DNA from: Monarcha castaneiventris obscurior
Taxonomy: Eukaryota; Chordata; Aves; Passeriformes; Monarchidae
DNA length: 64,000 bases
Direction: 5' to 3'
Assembly (NCBI GenBank): GCA_026261815.1
Contig: JAMPIT010000566.1
Coordinates: 24,329,001 to 24,393,000 of the forward strand
Part shown: one piece after another, positions 15,301-26,600 of the stretch
How positions within the stretch are numbered: position 1 is the first letter of the stretch
How the letters are laid out: each line of letters opens with the position of its first letter
Translations under genes and position numbers: made by a program
Notes under the pieces: model-generated
Database searches by the model: none
What the model saw: the letters and a program-made list of their open reading frames with translations, nothing else
Told to the model about the DNA's origin: nothing

Positions 15301-18300
15301 GGGATAAGTTTTCTGATACTAATCATCTAAATATTTTTCTGTCAAATTCTTGTTTTCAAAGAACATCCTTTTTTACACTTTATAACGTAATATTACTTAT
15401 ATAATAACTTCAAAGCTTGTGTAAGTGGGGTTGTTGGGTTTGGGTTTGGTTTTTTTTTTTCCCTCCAGATAACCTTGGATTAGTTTTAATATTAACTCTT
15501 CATAGTGTGGACTTCTGGCATGAGTACCTCCATGAAAAATGTTCTAGTAATAAAATCCCATTCACCTCTTATGTCATCTAATGTGATTCTTGTGCCATGT
15601 TCAGTGCTTGCTTAGTCAAAGATAAGCCTAAAGTGCAGAGAGGGGTCAGGGTTAAGTGAATAAGGGCTGTAAATGCATTTAAAGAATCATCTTGCCAGCT
15701 ACTCCTGGAAAAAAGGAAAAAACATTCTTTGGCTGCACTACTTACAACATTTTATGCCGCATTTATGGCCATGCTTTTCCAATAGTTCTTTAAATTTGCA
15801 CTTTTTTCTCTCTCTCCTTGACTGAATGGAAGATCTGTGCAAATACAGGTTTCCTATTATGTAGGGGATGAGAGCTTCAAAGCATCTACATTATCTTAAG
15901 TGCTGAGAATAACTGTTAGAGACAGAAGTGTAGTTTTAGAAATGTCACTCTATCTGCAGTGTGCTGAGGGCATGCTGAGCTTATGGTTGGCAGCCTAAAT
16001 ACCTCATGGTATTGCACTGCTATAATTCTGCATGAAACTGCATTTGTGTTTAGGGCATTTTACCCATTTAATCTTGAAAGAACATTCTTTGTCAGGGATG
16101 TTGGATATGCTTCCTTTCATGCTTGTTGTGCCATCTGACAATATCCTGAAAGTCCTTTTAGATAATCAGTTATTAAGATCATGGAAAGCTAGGATGTCAG
16201 CCTGAGTTCTGGATGCTTTTTCTCGTTTTAAATCTCAATATTTCGTGGGTTTGGCTGTGTTACTACTTTCATTTGCTTTGGAACCTTAACTATCATGTTT
16301 CCCCAGTTTCCTTTTGATGCTGAAGTAATCATGGTGTAGAAAACTGTCTAAACATGTATTAAAGCAAGAGGTCTGACATAACTGTGTAGAAGTTGGTCAT
16401 CTTGCCTGGCAGGGAATTTTACAGCTCTTGGGAGAGGGGAAGAGTAAAAAGGGCAGATAAAGGGACCTCAGCCCCAGCATGTAACTGTCCATAGTCTGGG
16501 GTCTTCTGGACCAGGAATGACACTACATTCAGTAGCAGCTCATGGACTTGCCTCTCAGTGCTTTTACTCTGACCCTTTCTTTATCCATTTCTGGCTTTTC
16601 AGTGTTCTGAGATCATTTTGCACAGTTTTCAAAACTTGTGCCTAGGCCTCTTGTTTGTTGATGTTAACAAGCTTTTTAGCAGTTTTGCATGGCAGATAGG
16701 AATGCTGCATTTTGCCTGTGCTGTGGGGTGTGTGTCTATGCAGAGGTGGTGCATTACAGCTACATATGTAAAATTAAACTTTCCAGTCTGAGGTGTAGGA
16801 CTGTGGCCAGGTCACTTCCTTCAAGGCAAGAGGATCACTACTAAGGAGAGGGGAAAGGCTGCTTTTTCTGCTTGAGATAGTAAGAAGTTGAGACTGATCT
16901 GTGTGTCTCAGAGGTACTGCCTTGGACATGCTCACCCCTGTGGGAGTGGAGACAGGACCATCATGCCTGACACAGTGGGCTGGCTGTAGACAAGCCAGGG
17001 AGTTGCCTGCTGACTGTGCCTGTGCCTTGAGCCAGTGCTAGGTCCAACCTCTGTGTCCAGTGGCTGAAATACTGGCTGGTAACTCTCTCTGGATTGGCTT
17101 GTTCCCTTTCTTGTTTTGCCTGTAAGGCTCGCAGCATTTTGAGGAAGGACACTTGCACTTACTGCAGACTGTATTAATTCTCACATCCCTAAGGCTGATG
17201 TGTGTTACTTGACTAAGTAGTATTTCTCTTGTGTAGGGATTTTAAACACAGAGAGGTATTATAAAAGTGTCATCTCTTTGACCTCTCTTGCACTTTTTGT
17301 GTCTTATGAACAGTTTCACTGATTACTGAATGATAGTTTGGAAACCTCTGGGAATGTTAGTGAATCAGACATTGAATTTTCCATTTTTAAAGAGTGACTT
17401 CTTTATTAGAGCCACTGCTTATTTCTTCAGTTTGTAAGCATTTTATTAATTGAGTAATTAAAGTGGGAGTATATCCTTTAATTCTGAAGAAGGTCTGATT
17501 TTTGTGGTAGTTGGCAATCCAGTATTTGGAGTATTTCTCCATGTTGTCTGAAGAGGCCACAGTTCTTGCTATCTCATAACAGCTTTACCTCTAAGCTTGT
17601 AGTTATAGAAAACCGTGAAAAAAGCTTCCTACTACTTTCTACTGCCTCCTGCTTTCTGTCCCCAAATTGCCATGCATTAAAGATGGAGAGAAAATATCAG
17701 GGCTGTCCCCCAGGTAACTCAAGCATATTCCCTTCTCTCTCGTTCTTTTATATCTAGAAACTCTCTTCTGAGTTTTTTAACATTCTCATTCTTTGATTTA
17801 TTTTTCCCCATACCCTTAGAAGTGCCGTCTGATTTAGATTCCACCCAACAAAGGTTTTTCCTAACTCTGAGCTTTTAGATCTCCATAAATTATTTAATTT
17901 GTAAACTGTGATATTTCAGCAAGCTTAAAAATCCCCAACTCTTTGTGTAAAACTGACATAATATGAGCTTCTACTGGAAAGTACAAACTGGACACAGATT
18001 AAAAGTAATATTGTTGAAGTATAGGCTGTTTTAGACTTGCTTTTGCTTTGGCTATGGCAAATGTATAGCAGAGTGGATCAGAAGAAATGGCAGTTTTTCT
18101 GTTTGTGTGCTTCAACTCCAAAGCTTGTTTGCCTCAGTTTTGGAAAACTACTAATTTAATTTTAATTTTTATTTTCTTTTAGCTGCTGATTTGTTCACAG
18201 ATCTGGAAAACGCATTTCAAGAGAAAATTGATGCAGCTTATTTTGAGACCAGCAAATACCTGCTGGATGTTCTCAATAAGAAGTACAACTTGCTGGAACA

Positions 18301-21300
18301 CATGCAGGCCATGAGGCGCTACTTGTTACTTGGTCAAGGAGACTTTATCAGGCATTTAATGGACTTGCTCAAGTAAGAAAATAGGAAGGGTAATTATGTT
18401 GAATTTCTGATGGTTCTGTGCATGATCAGCACAGAAACCTTTTTGCTTTTTGAAGAGGACCCTCTAAGTACCTTGTTCAATTAAACGTTTGAGTAATAAC
18501 TTTTAAATTCAGTGTTTGAATTAATTTCTTTGACTCCGAGGCTTAAAATTTGTCTTCCTTTTTGATAAGATACATACAGTACCATTTCACAAAGTCTTGA
18601 AAAGTTGCACTAATGTAGATATCTTTATGCCAGCCCTGAGACAGCCTCGAGGGTGTTGGCACTTCTCTTGCTTCTGTCAGCAAGTTTAAGCAGAAAAGTT
18701 CTGCTGCTCTTGATGCTGCTGCTTAGCACTGCTGGGATTGTTAGGCCTCTGTATTTTGGAGGTGTTTGGTCCAAAACATTGTGTCAAAACCCGTGAATGC
18801 AATTTTAAAAATCTAATTGATTCCTCACTGGCTTCTGTTTTAAGCACTCAGGTGCACCCACAACTACTGATTGCAGTTCTTAAAGTGTATTTGCAAGCTC
18901 ACTTTTATGTGGTGGTGCTACTGATGAAACTTAGTCAATCAGAAGCATTGTTTGCAAAGCTTTTCTTTGGTCTAGAAGTCAGGCTTTGTAATAGAGCTTT
19001 CATTAACTTGTTTGTAAATCAAAATCAACATTGTCTGCTGGCAGTTTGTACATGACCATGCTTTTTAATGTGAAGCAGAATGAGGTTGGTTTGTGGAGTC
19101 AGTATTACATTTGAGGCAGAAGGAGTGAGAGGCTTTCCAGTACTGATCCTGAGGGAGAGAGAGAGGTAGTACAAGAGCTGCATGTTGCAACTCTTTGAAA
19201 AGCTGAAGTTACGTAGAGGGGGAGTGGGTTTCTGTGTTTCTGCCAGCACTTCTGAGCCTGAAAGATGGCTATGAGAAAGGTTTTCAAAACTGAAGTGAAA
19301 TTATTGGTTTGATGTGCTAATGATGTAATCTGCCTCATTTTAGATACAAATGCAACTCAAATCACAGACTAGCTAAACTGGCAATCTTGGTAACTTCAAA
19401 GTACTGACATTAAATGAGGATTAAGTTACTTCTCATGCTAATGTTCAGGAGTATAGCTGCATATGAATAGACATACTCTGCTCATACTCTGTGCAAATAT
19501 TTTGCTCACTGATCTTCATGATTAAGACTGAAAGAGTAATATGAGAAGTTTTGAATGTCTGTTGGAAAAGGGTTTTGCTGTGTGCTGCAGTTACTACTGA
19601 ATTGCTGCTGCAGAGTATTTCAGTAATGTGCTATGACTGTTTCATAACCACCAGGCCAGAGCTTGCACGCCCAGCTACAACCTTGTATCAGCATAATCTA
19701 ACTGGAATCCTGGAAACAGCGGTGAGGGCAACGAACGCCCAGTTCGATAACCCTGAGATTCTCAAGCGATTGGATGTTCGACTTCTGGAGGTCTGTGGCA
19801 CCATGGTGACTGACCTGAAACATACCTCTGTGTGTGTATATACATGCAGACATCTATTTTGTATGTGTATATAGTACATTTCTCCCCTTCCTTACTACTG
19901 AAGTGTATTTTGTATAATATAAAGGTCATTTAATAAGTCTTCTATTTTCCGTTTCCCTCTCTGTCTGTTTGTATTTCAAGATGTAGGTTTGCAGCCATTG
20001 ACAATGCAAGGTTGACTGTTTGGGGCCTAACGTAAATTTATGCTGGTGGCCCTGAGTTGAGGTTCTCCAAACAGCTCTTACTGCTGTTGCTCTTACCAGA
20101 ATTGGGGCAGGTTGGGGTGTGTGTCTTCTTCTTGCCTTTAGTTAAAAAAAGAAAAGCATTGAAAGCACATTTCATGGAAGAGACCTGTGGTAAGAAACTT
20201 GAATTAATTTGAAAGCTTCATTCCCAGAGGTGAGACTTTAGTGATGAGCTATAGCATCTGAAAGAAGTCTATTTCAGATGCCAAAGAATTTTTTCCTTAC
20301 CTTTATTTTCCTTTATTGGATTCAGTGGAGAAACACTGACACTACAAACATCAATATGAGTCTCACCCTTGTGTCACAGGGTTTGATTAGTTTTTGCTTC
20401 ATCTGCTACTTTCAACAAGAAACTCCTGTATCTCTTGTTGATGTGGATGCTTGTTTGCTCATAGGCCTTTCAGAATGAAAGAGTAAGCAACAGTTGATTC
20501 AGAGTGTGCTCTGATTATACACTGACAGTAGCATATCTTTTTAATACAGGTATCTCCTGGGGACACTGGATGGGATGTCTTCAGCCTGGACTATCATGTT
20601 GATGGGCCAATAGCAACGGTAATGTCATACACTGCTGGTTCTGAATGTGTCTTGGGTGCTGAATTAAATTGCTAAGTGGTTTTTTTTTTATTGAAGTAAC
20701 CTTTTTTGTTCTGGAGTGTGAGATCAGAGATGGTATTTTTGTCATCTAGGATGTACCCACTGTATCAACAGTTAAAAAAAAAATCTCATTTCTTACCAGT
20801 TAACTGTGAGTGCTGAAAAGCTACATTTAAAACAATCATTGCTGAAAATCAGTAGTTCATTTGTTCCAGCAGTTTCTAGCACATACTTAATAAATTGAGT
20901 GCTCCTATTCTCTGATAATTATTAGTCTGTAGATGTTAATTTGGGACAATTTACAAGGAACTGAAGAGTCTATTTGTGGAGAACTTACTTATGCTGTCTA
21001 AATGGCATTTGATAGTTGCACTGTTTATCAGAATGTATTTAGCCTCTATAAAGAACTTGTAAAGAAATTTTTTTTTTAAGCAGTACAAACTGTGAGTCTG
21101 ACCAGCAGAAGGAATTTTCATATGCAACTTTAAAAGAGGTTTAGGCTTTATATTCACCCCTGCTTACATTCCCAGCTGTGCCCTCTGCCTACTTAAATGC
21201 TGGGTAACTGTTCAGCCCTCAAGGGAGGAGCTTTCCAAAAGCTCTGGGAGTTCCAGGAAATTTTTTTTGTTCTTGCAATATTTACCAATAAACTGCATGG

Positions 21301-24300
21301 ATCAGGTTAGATGGACTGTGAAGAGGTTCTTGGTGCTTCAGGACACATGGTATGTGTATTAATTTGTACTGATATTTTCTTTGTTCTGTAGGTATTTACA
21401 CGTGAGTGCATGAGCCACTATTTAAGAGTATTTAATTTCCTTTGGAGAGCCAAGAGAATGGAGTATATCCTTACTGATATATGGAAAGGACATATGTGCA
21501 ATGCAAAGCTTCTGAAAAGTATGCCAGGTGAGAGGTGTCCAGATGGATGACATGCTTGTAAAATGGATTTAGACAACTGCATCTTATTTTAAACTGTGTG
21601 CTAAGAGGGGGAAAAAATGTCTGATGAATGATGTACAGATTAATTTTGTATTTTGCTTCTCCTCTTGGCTGGCTGTTTAATGGTAGGTAATGGTGATGAT
21701 GAAGGTAAAACAGCATTATTGTAAATGGAAGTTTCCTATTTGTTGTTTTACTTAATCCTTGGTCCCTTTCTTGACAAGTTGCACTAATACAAGTATCTTT
21801 ATGCTGTCCCAGTTGTGAGACTGTAACTCTTCCATCCCTTTGTATTCATCTTCCTTTAGGCCTTCCTATTTGTGCCCCATGTCTCCCTTGTTCTTGTGCT
21901 GTCTGTTAACTATTAAGTCTCATACAGGCACAGTTCTGAATTTACTAGTTTTATCTTCACTTATTCCTTTTGCTTTTGTTTAGCTAAGAACAGAAGAGGC
22001 TGAGAAGAGAAAGATACTTGAGAAGAAATAAGAAAGCTCTGAAATGTAGTGGCTCTGGTGTATATTTCGTGGACTGGGACTTTTTGATCCTATTTCTCAG
22101 CTAGAGAATATAGTCATATTTGTGAGCATCTGTACTGGCTCACTCTTGAATTTTTTTTTTAATCGATCTACATTTCCTTCAGTAAAAAATACCTATTGAG
22201 AGTTACACTTCTTTATGTCATAGTAATACTTTCAAGTTTATTGTTTTACAATTAAGAACTTTTGGTGGGTGGGAGAGGACACCTGGCCTCAGAAGGTCAC
22301 TGCTGCTACCACCTAAGATTAGTGGCTGTGTTATGAAGTATTCAATTTGGTGAAAAAAAATTTACCAAACTGATTTGTTGGCTGTGCTTGTCCTTGCAGT
22401 CTTTAACATGCCTTCTCTTTGGATTTTTTACAGAGCTTTCTGGGGTGCTGCATCAGTGTCACGTTCTGGCATCAGAAATGGTCCATTTCATTCATCAAAT
22501 GCAGTATTACATTACATTTGAGGTATGCTCTACCCACCCAATTAGTTACTTAGAAAATGAAGAACTTTTAATATTCTGTATGCGTTGTGTGTCTTAAATT
22601 TCAAAGAGCTTGTCATCTAGCAAATCAAAACGGCTCAATCCTGTATCATTGCTCCAGGTGCTTGAATGTTCATGGGATGAACTCTGGAACAAGGTCCAAC
22701 AAGCACAGGACTTGGATCACATCATTGCAGCTCATGAAGTTTTTCTGGACACAATCATAGCTCGGTGCTTGCTGGATAGTGATTCCAGGGTAAGTCGTCT
22801 CCTTTGCATGAAATTGTAACTTTATGATCTTGGCATATATGTTAGGAACCACCTTCTTTAACATTGTAGGAACAAAGGGAAAAGTAATTTTTGTTCCTCT
22901 GATACATGATTTTATAATGGTAGGTTCTGTACCTACTGTCCAGACATAGTGACACATGTTGATAAAAAAACTTGCTGTGGTGTGGGCCAGTTGTTTTTCA
23001 TCATAAGAAGCTGTGTGATCATGTAGCAACTGCCTTAGGGCTTTGCAAAACAGTCTCTCTGGGTGTGTAAAAAAGATTGGTTTTTTATTTACTTCTGTTC
23101 TGGAGAAAGGTGGTAACCTAAAGCTCTTGTGCTGTGCAGCTGTTTAATTAAAATCAATTATTTTGTTGACTGTCTCACAGGTACTTCTCAACCAGCTTCG
23201 AGCAGTTTTTGACCAGATCATTGAGCTCCAGAATGCCCAAGATGCAATGTACAGAGCTGCTCTGGAGGAGCTGCAGCTGAGGTTGCAATTTGAAGAGAGA
23301 AAAAAACAGCGTGAGCTTGAGGTGCAATAAGGATATTCCTAGAATGTGAAAATGAATTGGGGCTTTTTATATGTGGAGGATTGTAGATACCATGTAGAGG
23401 TACAGCAAAAATGAAAAATGTAGTTGGGACAGATGTAAAAGTCATCAGCAGTTGCTAATGACTTCAAGCAAAACTGCTGAGTGGTGTTTTTGATTTCTGT
23501 CTTGCCCAAAATCTGAGTTGATTTCTCTAGTGGCCTTTAGAGGATGAGAAATTCAGGGTTCTTTTAGATAAAGTAAATGGAACCCTTTTGCAAAAGAAGC
23601 CATAGCTCCATGTCTGCCTCCCTGCTGCAAGACTGTGCCATGCAGTGTTGGTGTGAGACTTGCCTGCTTTGCTAACCTCTTACTTCTTTCATGTGCTGTG
23701 CAACCATCAAGGGAGGTCTGATAGTTTCCATATTGGAGGCTCTATGTTTGTCTTTCTGTGGCAGTGGTTGGTTTTTAGAAACCTGATGTATCTGGGCAGA
23801 GGATGGCCCAGTTAGCAACTTGAATCATATGATACTTCACCTTTTAACTTGTTTGGTTTCTATGTAGGGCAAGTGGGGTGTAACTGCATCAGAAGAGGAA
23901 GAAGAGAACAAGAGGATGAAAGAATTTCAAGACTCAATACCTAAAATGTGCTCACAACTGCGAATACTCACTCACTTTTACCAGGTGCCTCTTAAATTAT
24001 ATTTTTCTAAAATACACTGAACTTTGTGTAGAAATGAATTTCAGATACTGAGTAGGTGTAACTTCTTTATTCATGTGTGTATAGTTTGTGGATCTAGATC
24101 TTCGTTTTTTCCTTCTCTACTTAGAAGCCTGTGTTCACTGTTCCTTAGTAGTCAAAAGTTTTATGATCATTTGCATTTCCTGACAAAGGAGAAGAGTCAT
24201 TTCATAGAAGTTTTCTTCTTCCTCCAGTAGTGAAAGTAATAGCTATCTTCTAGTATAGTCTAAGGGGGGAAAAGATAGAATTCCTTCTGCATTCCATTTT

Positions 24301-25612
24301 TTCCTTACTGTCTTTGCAAGCTATTGCTATTAAAGACTGCAGAAAGTTTCTTATTAAGGGCCTAACACTTAATTTTAAGCTCACTGAGGTGGGCAGTGGA
24401 TAAGATGTTTGGGAGAACATGTGCAGGCTATCTTCTATAAGTAATTTATTCTGACTTTGTCTTAATTTTTATATCTGATGCTAAAGCTACCATTCCCCAG
24501 AAAAATGAGCCTAAGTCTTTAAAAGTAGGTTGTAAATAAATTGTGGTTTATGTGTTCTGCGAATTTGCTATAAGTTGGCAATGTAGGTTTTGCCTGCTTG
24601 GACTGTATTCATGCTGAGCCCTACTGTGGATTTTACATACAGGATTTCCCTGGCCAGCCTTGGTCATCTTTGGAAGTAATGGAGTGCTCTAGTTGTGGGT
24701 GTGTTCATGTTAATATTTAGTGGAGATTAGGAATGAGCTCTTCAAGTGAGTGTTCCCATCCTCCCAGAGTCCTCTACTTTCCTGTGTCCTGCGGGACTCT
24801 TGCAGTGACGTGGCTAGGGCCGAATGGGAAGGTGGGATGCAGGAGTGTGCCTCCCACATGCCAAGTGCAAATCCCCCATCAAATCACTCCAAATGCACAG
24901 CCTAGTTGGGTCTGCAGCACTGGCTGCCCTGCTGGGCACATGCTTTGCTGTTCTGGGGTGTATGCCCTGCTGCACAGCCCGCATCAAATGGGTATGTTTG
25001 AAGCAAGCAGTGCTCTAATGCTGGCCTGGATGGCATTGGACCTGCAACATGGGCTCGAGGTCTCCTGTTGGCACAGGTTGGATCCTGAATGCTGTCCCAA
25101 GGCAGTGGCACACAGAGGCAGCTGCTCTGCAGCCTGGCAGCCTTCAGACAGATGGAGTGTGCCAGCAGGGCACAGGGAGTGGGGAGCATGCTTTAAAAGA
25201 CCAAGCTGTTTGCACTGGAGACTCTGGCATGCATGGTAGATTTTTGAAAAATAAAAAAGAAGGTCTGGGTTTTTGCAGAAAGAATGAATCCAGCATATCT
25301 GATTTGTTAACTGTTGGATATGAACCCTTGTGCTTGCTTTTCCCCAGATTCTCTCTGCCTCTTTACCAGGTCTGCGCGCCACCTGACGTTCCTGTGCAAA
25401 ACACACCAGGGATGCTTTCTTAGCTGTCTCTTGGGTTTTTCTTTCCCCTTCAGGGAATCGTCCAGCAGTTCTTGGTCCTGCTGACAACCAGTTCTGACGA
25501 GAGCCTTCGGTTCCTGAGCTTCAGGCTGGACTTCAACGAGCACTACAAGGCCAGGGAGCCGCGGCTGCGCGTGTCGCTGGGCACGCGAGGCAGGCGCAGC
25601 TCCCACGTGTGA
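202..25612 (+). CDS. TUBGCP3: gamma-tubulin complex component 3, 3' part of gene (16 coding exons, spliced)
   Basis: GCP3 is a core subunit of the gamma-tubulin ring complex, which nucleates microtubules at centrosomes and other organising centres; with GCP2 and gamma-tubulin it forms the small complex. Coding exons: 202-320, 3519-3644, 7115-7183, 10824-10956, 12246-12412, 13768-13878, 14259-14367, 18183-18372, 19655-19790, 20550-20618, 21392-21527, 22434-22522, 22658-22789, 23181-23321, 23868-23984 and 25454-25612. All have AG/GT borders and compatible phases, and join to 666 codons plus TGA. The product matches what I know of vertebrate GCP3 almost residue for residue, for example [36 protein letters not shown] and [22 protein letters not shown]. 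Visible residues 1 to about 300 are the GRIP1 (N-terminal GCP) domain; about 310-640 are the GRIP2 domain that binds gamma-tubulin. Human GCP3 has 907 residues, so roughly the first 240 are encoded upstream. No frameshift or internal stop is seen. Introns range from 135 bp (22523-22657) to 3.8 kb (14368-18182). Confidence 0.98.
3519..3644 (+). CDS. TUBGCP3: TUBGCP3 coding exon, GRIP1
   Basis: Phase 0 to phase 0, 42 codons; acceptor ctttatag, donor CAG|gtgaga. It encodes visible residues 40-81, including [19 protein letters not shown] and ending AFGLVGQ. The preceding 3.2-kb intron (321-3518) shows nothing I recognise beyond T-rich low complexity. Confidence 0.96.
7115..7183 (+). CDS. TUBGCP3: TUBGCP3 coding exon, GRIP1 (23 codons)
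   Basis: A short phase 0/0 exon with a strong polypyrimidine tract (7080-7110), acceptor catacag and donor CAG|gtaagt. It encodes visible residues 82-104, [19 protein letters not shown] then LHSQ. The intron before it (3645-7114) holds no repeat or RNA gene that I can identify. Confidence 0.96.
8326..8640 (-). mobile_element. LTR fragment (avian ERVL-like), inside a TUBGCP3 intron
   Basis: It begins tgtggtgggttgaccctgg, an LTR terminus that recurs across bird genomes, and continues into sequence such as gctcattcactgctttccatc. It stops near 8640 against a CR1 fragment, so it is truncated. The minus orientation is my reading of the family (this terminus being its 3' end). No coding part of a retrovirus is present. 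Confidence 0.6.
8645..9180 (-). mobile_element. CR1 LINE fragment, reverse transcriptase region
   Basis: Read on the minus strand, a frame within 8610-8891 gives pieces typical of CR1 reverse transcriptase: [22 protein letters not shown] and [10 protein letters not shown]. The match continues to about 9180 at nucleotide level, towards the endonuclease/RT linker. It has frame breaks and is a 5'- and 3'-truncated relic. Confidence 0.7.
10824..10956 (+). CDS. TUBGCP3: TUBGCP3 coding exon, GRIP1
   Basis: Acceptor cttgattag, donor CAAG|gtttgt; phase 0 in, phase 1 out, with the Gly codon split. It encodes visible residues 105-148, from [19 protein letters not shown] through [20 protein letters not shown] to VDHCQ. 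The upstream intron carries an LTR fragment and a CR1 fragment, listed separately. Confidence 0.96.
12246..12412 (+). CDS. TUBGCP3: TUBGCP3 coding exon, GRIP1
   Basis: Acceptor cttacag, donor GAG|gtaatg. The first two bases finish the split Gly codon and the exon ends in phase 0. Visible residues 149-204 include [20 protein letters not shown] and [17 protein letters not shown]. An ATG at 12170 extends this frame leftward through the intron; that extension is not coding. Confidence 0.96.
13768..13878 (+). CDS. TUBGCP3: TUBGCP3 coding exon, GRIP1
   Basis: Acceptor atcttcag, donor AAG|gtatga, phase 0/0, 37 codons (visible residues 205-241). It includes [19 protein letters not shown] and ends MEQSKK. 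Confidence 0.96.
14259..14367 (+). CDS. TUBGCP3: TUBGCP3 coding exon, GRIP1
   Basis: Acceptor tttttcag, donor GATG|gtacag; phase 0 in, phase 1 out. It encodes visible residues 242-277, [20 protein letters not shown] then [16 protein letters not shown]. It is followed by the largest intron (14368-18182), in which I see only a short GTTT run at 14563-14582 and no gene. Confidence 0.97.
18183..18372 (+). CDS. TUBGCP3: TUBGCP3 coding exon, GRIP1/GRIP2 junction
   Basis: Acceptor tcttttag, donor CTCAA|gtaaga; phase 1 in, phase 2 out, with the Lys codon split. Visible residues 278-340 include [20 protein letters not shown] and [19 protein letters not shown]. This is the largest coding exon in the window. 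Confidence 0.97.
19655..19790 (+). CDS. TUBGCP3: TUBGCP3 coding exon, GRIP2
   Basis: Acceptor aaccaccag; the first base finishes the split Lys codon and the exon ends in phase 0. Visible residues 342-386 include [20 protein letters not shown] and end RRLLE-like at LDVRLLE. The donor is GAG|gtctgt, weak at +3 to +6. The placement is still forced, because the next exon continues the conserved peptide [11 protein letters not shown]. Confidence 0.95.
20550..20618 (+). CDS. TUBGCP3: TUBGCP3 coding exon, GRIP2 (23 codons)
   Basis: Acceptor taatacag, donor ACG|gtaatg, phase 0/0. It encodes [19 protein letters not shown] then PIAT, a strongly conserved GCP3 stretch. Confidence 0.96.
21392..21527 (+). 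CDS. TUBGCP3: TUBGCP3 coding exon, GRIP2
   Basis: Acceptor gttctgtag, donor CCAG|gtgaga; phase 0 in, phase 1 out. Visible residues 410-454 include [20 protein letters not shown], the GCP signature region in GRIP2, and [20 protein letters not shown]. Confidence 0.97.
22434..22522 (+). CDS. TUBGCP3: TUBGCP3 coding exon, GRIP2
   Basis: Acceptor tttttacag, donor GAG|gtatgc. The first two bases finish a Glu codon and the exon ends in phase 0. It encodes [20 protein letters not shown] then QMQYYITFE. Only 135 bp of intron separate it from the next exon. Confidence 0.96.
22658..22789 (+). CDS. TUBGCP3: TUBGCP3 coding exon, GRIP2
   Basis: Acceptor tgctccag, donor AGG|gtaagt, phase 0/0, 44 codons (visible residues 485-528). 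It contains [20 protein letters not shown] and ends CLLDSDSR. An ATG-less frame from 22610 merges with it across the intron and is not an alternative start. Confidence 0.97.
23181..23321 (+). CDS. TUBGCP3: TUBGCP3 coding exon, GRIP2 coiled-coil-like helix
   Basis: Acceptor gtctcacag, donor GAG|gtgcaa, phase 0/0, 47 codons. It encodes [19 protein letters not shown] and a highly charged helix ending [10 protein letters not shown], with Leu/Glu/Arg spacing typical of a coiled coil. Confidence 0.96.
23868..23984 (+). CDS. TUBGCP3: TUBGCP3 coding exon, GRIP2
   Basis: Acceptor tctatgtag, donor CAG|gtgcct, phase 0/0, 39 codons. It begins [16 protein letters not shown], an acidic linker in the family, and ends [12 protein letters not shown]. 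Confidence 0.96.
25454..25612 (+). CDS. TUBGCP3: TUBGCP3 terminal coding exon with TGA stop
   Basis: Acceptor ccccttcag; 52 codons plus TGA at 25610-25612. It begins [20 protein letters not shown] and ends with the basic tail [14 protein letters not shown], as expected for the GCP3 C-terminus. This exon is much more GC- and CpG-rich than the rest of the gene. Everything from its 27th base onward is repeated almost exactly at 33137-33650. Confidence 0.98.
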   Translation, partial: GIVQQFLVLLTTSSDESLRFLSFRLDFNEHYKAREPRLRVSLGTRGRRSSHV

Positions 25613-26580
25613 CGCGGCTGCCGAGGGCGGCCCCGAGGCCCTGGGAGCTCCCGTTGGAGCCACGGCCAGCGGCGGGGACGGGGCGAGCAGCTGGGCATCG
25701 GCCGGTGCCTGCCGTGGCTGCAGGCAGCACCTTTTCAGTCGTGGCGTGTGAGACGCTGGATAGCAGAAAGCAAAAAAAAGCAGGGTTTTTTACACTGATG
25801 TTTCTAGAATTACCAGACTGTATGGGCTGATTGAACCTCATGCAATCAACTTGTTAAATCATCCTTTTAAACAAATGCCAGTTTTATTTGAAGCTTTCTG
25901 GGCTTTTTCCACTGTAACTTATATCTGTGTCAAAGAAATCACATGTTCTTTTGTTTATAGAAAGCACCATTTCCTTTTTTAACAAGAAAATAAGAAGGTT
26001 ATTTTTTCTATATGTACTTGTTCTATTTGAAGAGAGCTTTTGTTAAAGCCAACAGACCAGGATCCAGACCTATTGTCCTTGTTAAGAAGCTACACAGCAT
26101 TTTGTTATGCTGATTTTCAGTGTTGTGATGTGTTTGACTGTGTGAGAAACTTTGTATCAGGAGACATAAACTTGTATTTAATTTTTTTGTTGTTTTCAAA
26201 GTTAAAAACCTGAAATAAAAATTTAGTGGGGAAATTCTATGGTTACTGTACAGGAGCAAACTATAGAAGCAGAGTCAAGAGTTGTACCTGTTGCACATAA
26301 GATCTAAAAATGAAGTTAGAGCCTCAGTACTGAAGGGAAGTGTTGGTTAAGCTTGAATACTTAATGTTCAAAATCAGATATGTAGAAACAAACTGACTTG
26401 GCTAATGTTGACTTCATTCTCTTCTCTTTCCTATTTTTTTCATTGTAAATATTTATATATTGCTGTCCAGATGTTGGGGAGAGGGGGATTCTTCTTTTGC
26501 AAAGTTGTCATTATACCAGGTCATTTATTATGTTCCACAAGTGCGAGCTTAGAAAAATAAAAACACAACTATCTTTCAAA
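25613..26580 (+). other. TUBGCP3: TUBGCP3 3' UTR
   Basis: The UTR starts GC-rich (to about 25740) and becomes AT-rich. The first 380 bases are near-identical to 33271-33650; beyond that the match to the downstream copy is old and diverged. The end is inferred from the distal poly(A) signal and a GT-rich element just after it. Confidence 0.8.
26214..26219 (+). promoter_or_regulatory. proximal candidate poly(A) signal AATAAA
   Basis: A canonical AATAAA about 600 bases after the stop. It has no obvious GT-rich element close downstream, so it is probably secondary. The corresponding position in the decayed copy (about 33840) has lost the hexamer. Confidence 0.45.
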
Positions 26581-26600
26581 CAAGTGTGTTGCTTGTTCTA
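26556..26600 (+). promoter_or_regulatory. distal poly(A) signal and GT-rich downstream element of TUBGCP3
   Basis: AATAAA at 26556-26561, followed about 25 bases later by gtgtgttgcttgttct, the normal arrangement of a cleavage/polyadenylation site. Cleavage would fall near 26575-26582. In the downstream copy the aligned sequence (about 34180) lacks the hexamer. Confidence 0.75.

Noticed and set aside
24733..25487. Frames of 168 (plus) and 167 (minus) codons in the last TUBGCP3 intron
   Set aside because: Low-information GC-rich intronic sequence with overlapping frames on both strands and no family resemblance.
25533..25841. Minus-strand frame of 102 codons over the TUBGCP3 last exon, repeated at 33191-33499
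   Set aside because: It is the antisense shadow of the GC-rich exon and UTR. It recurs only because the DNA is duplicated.
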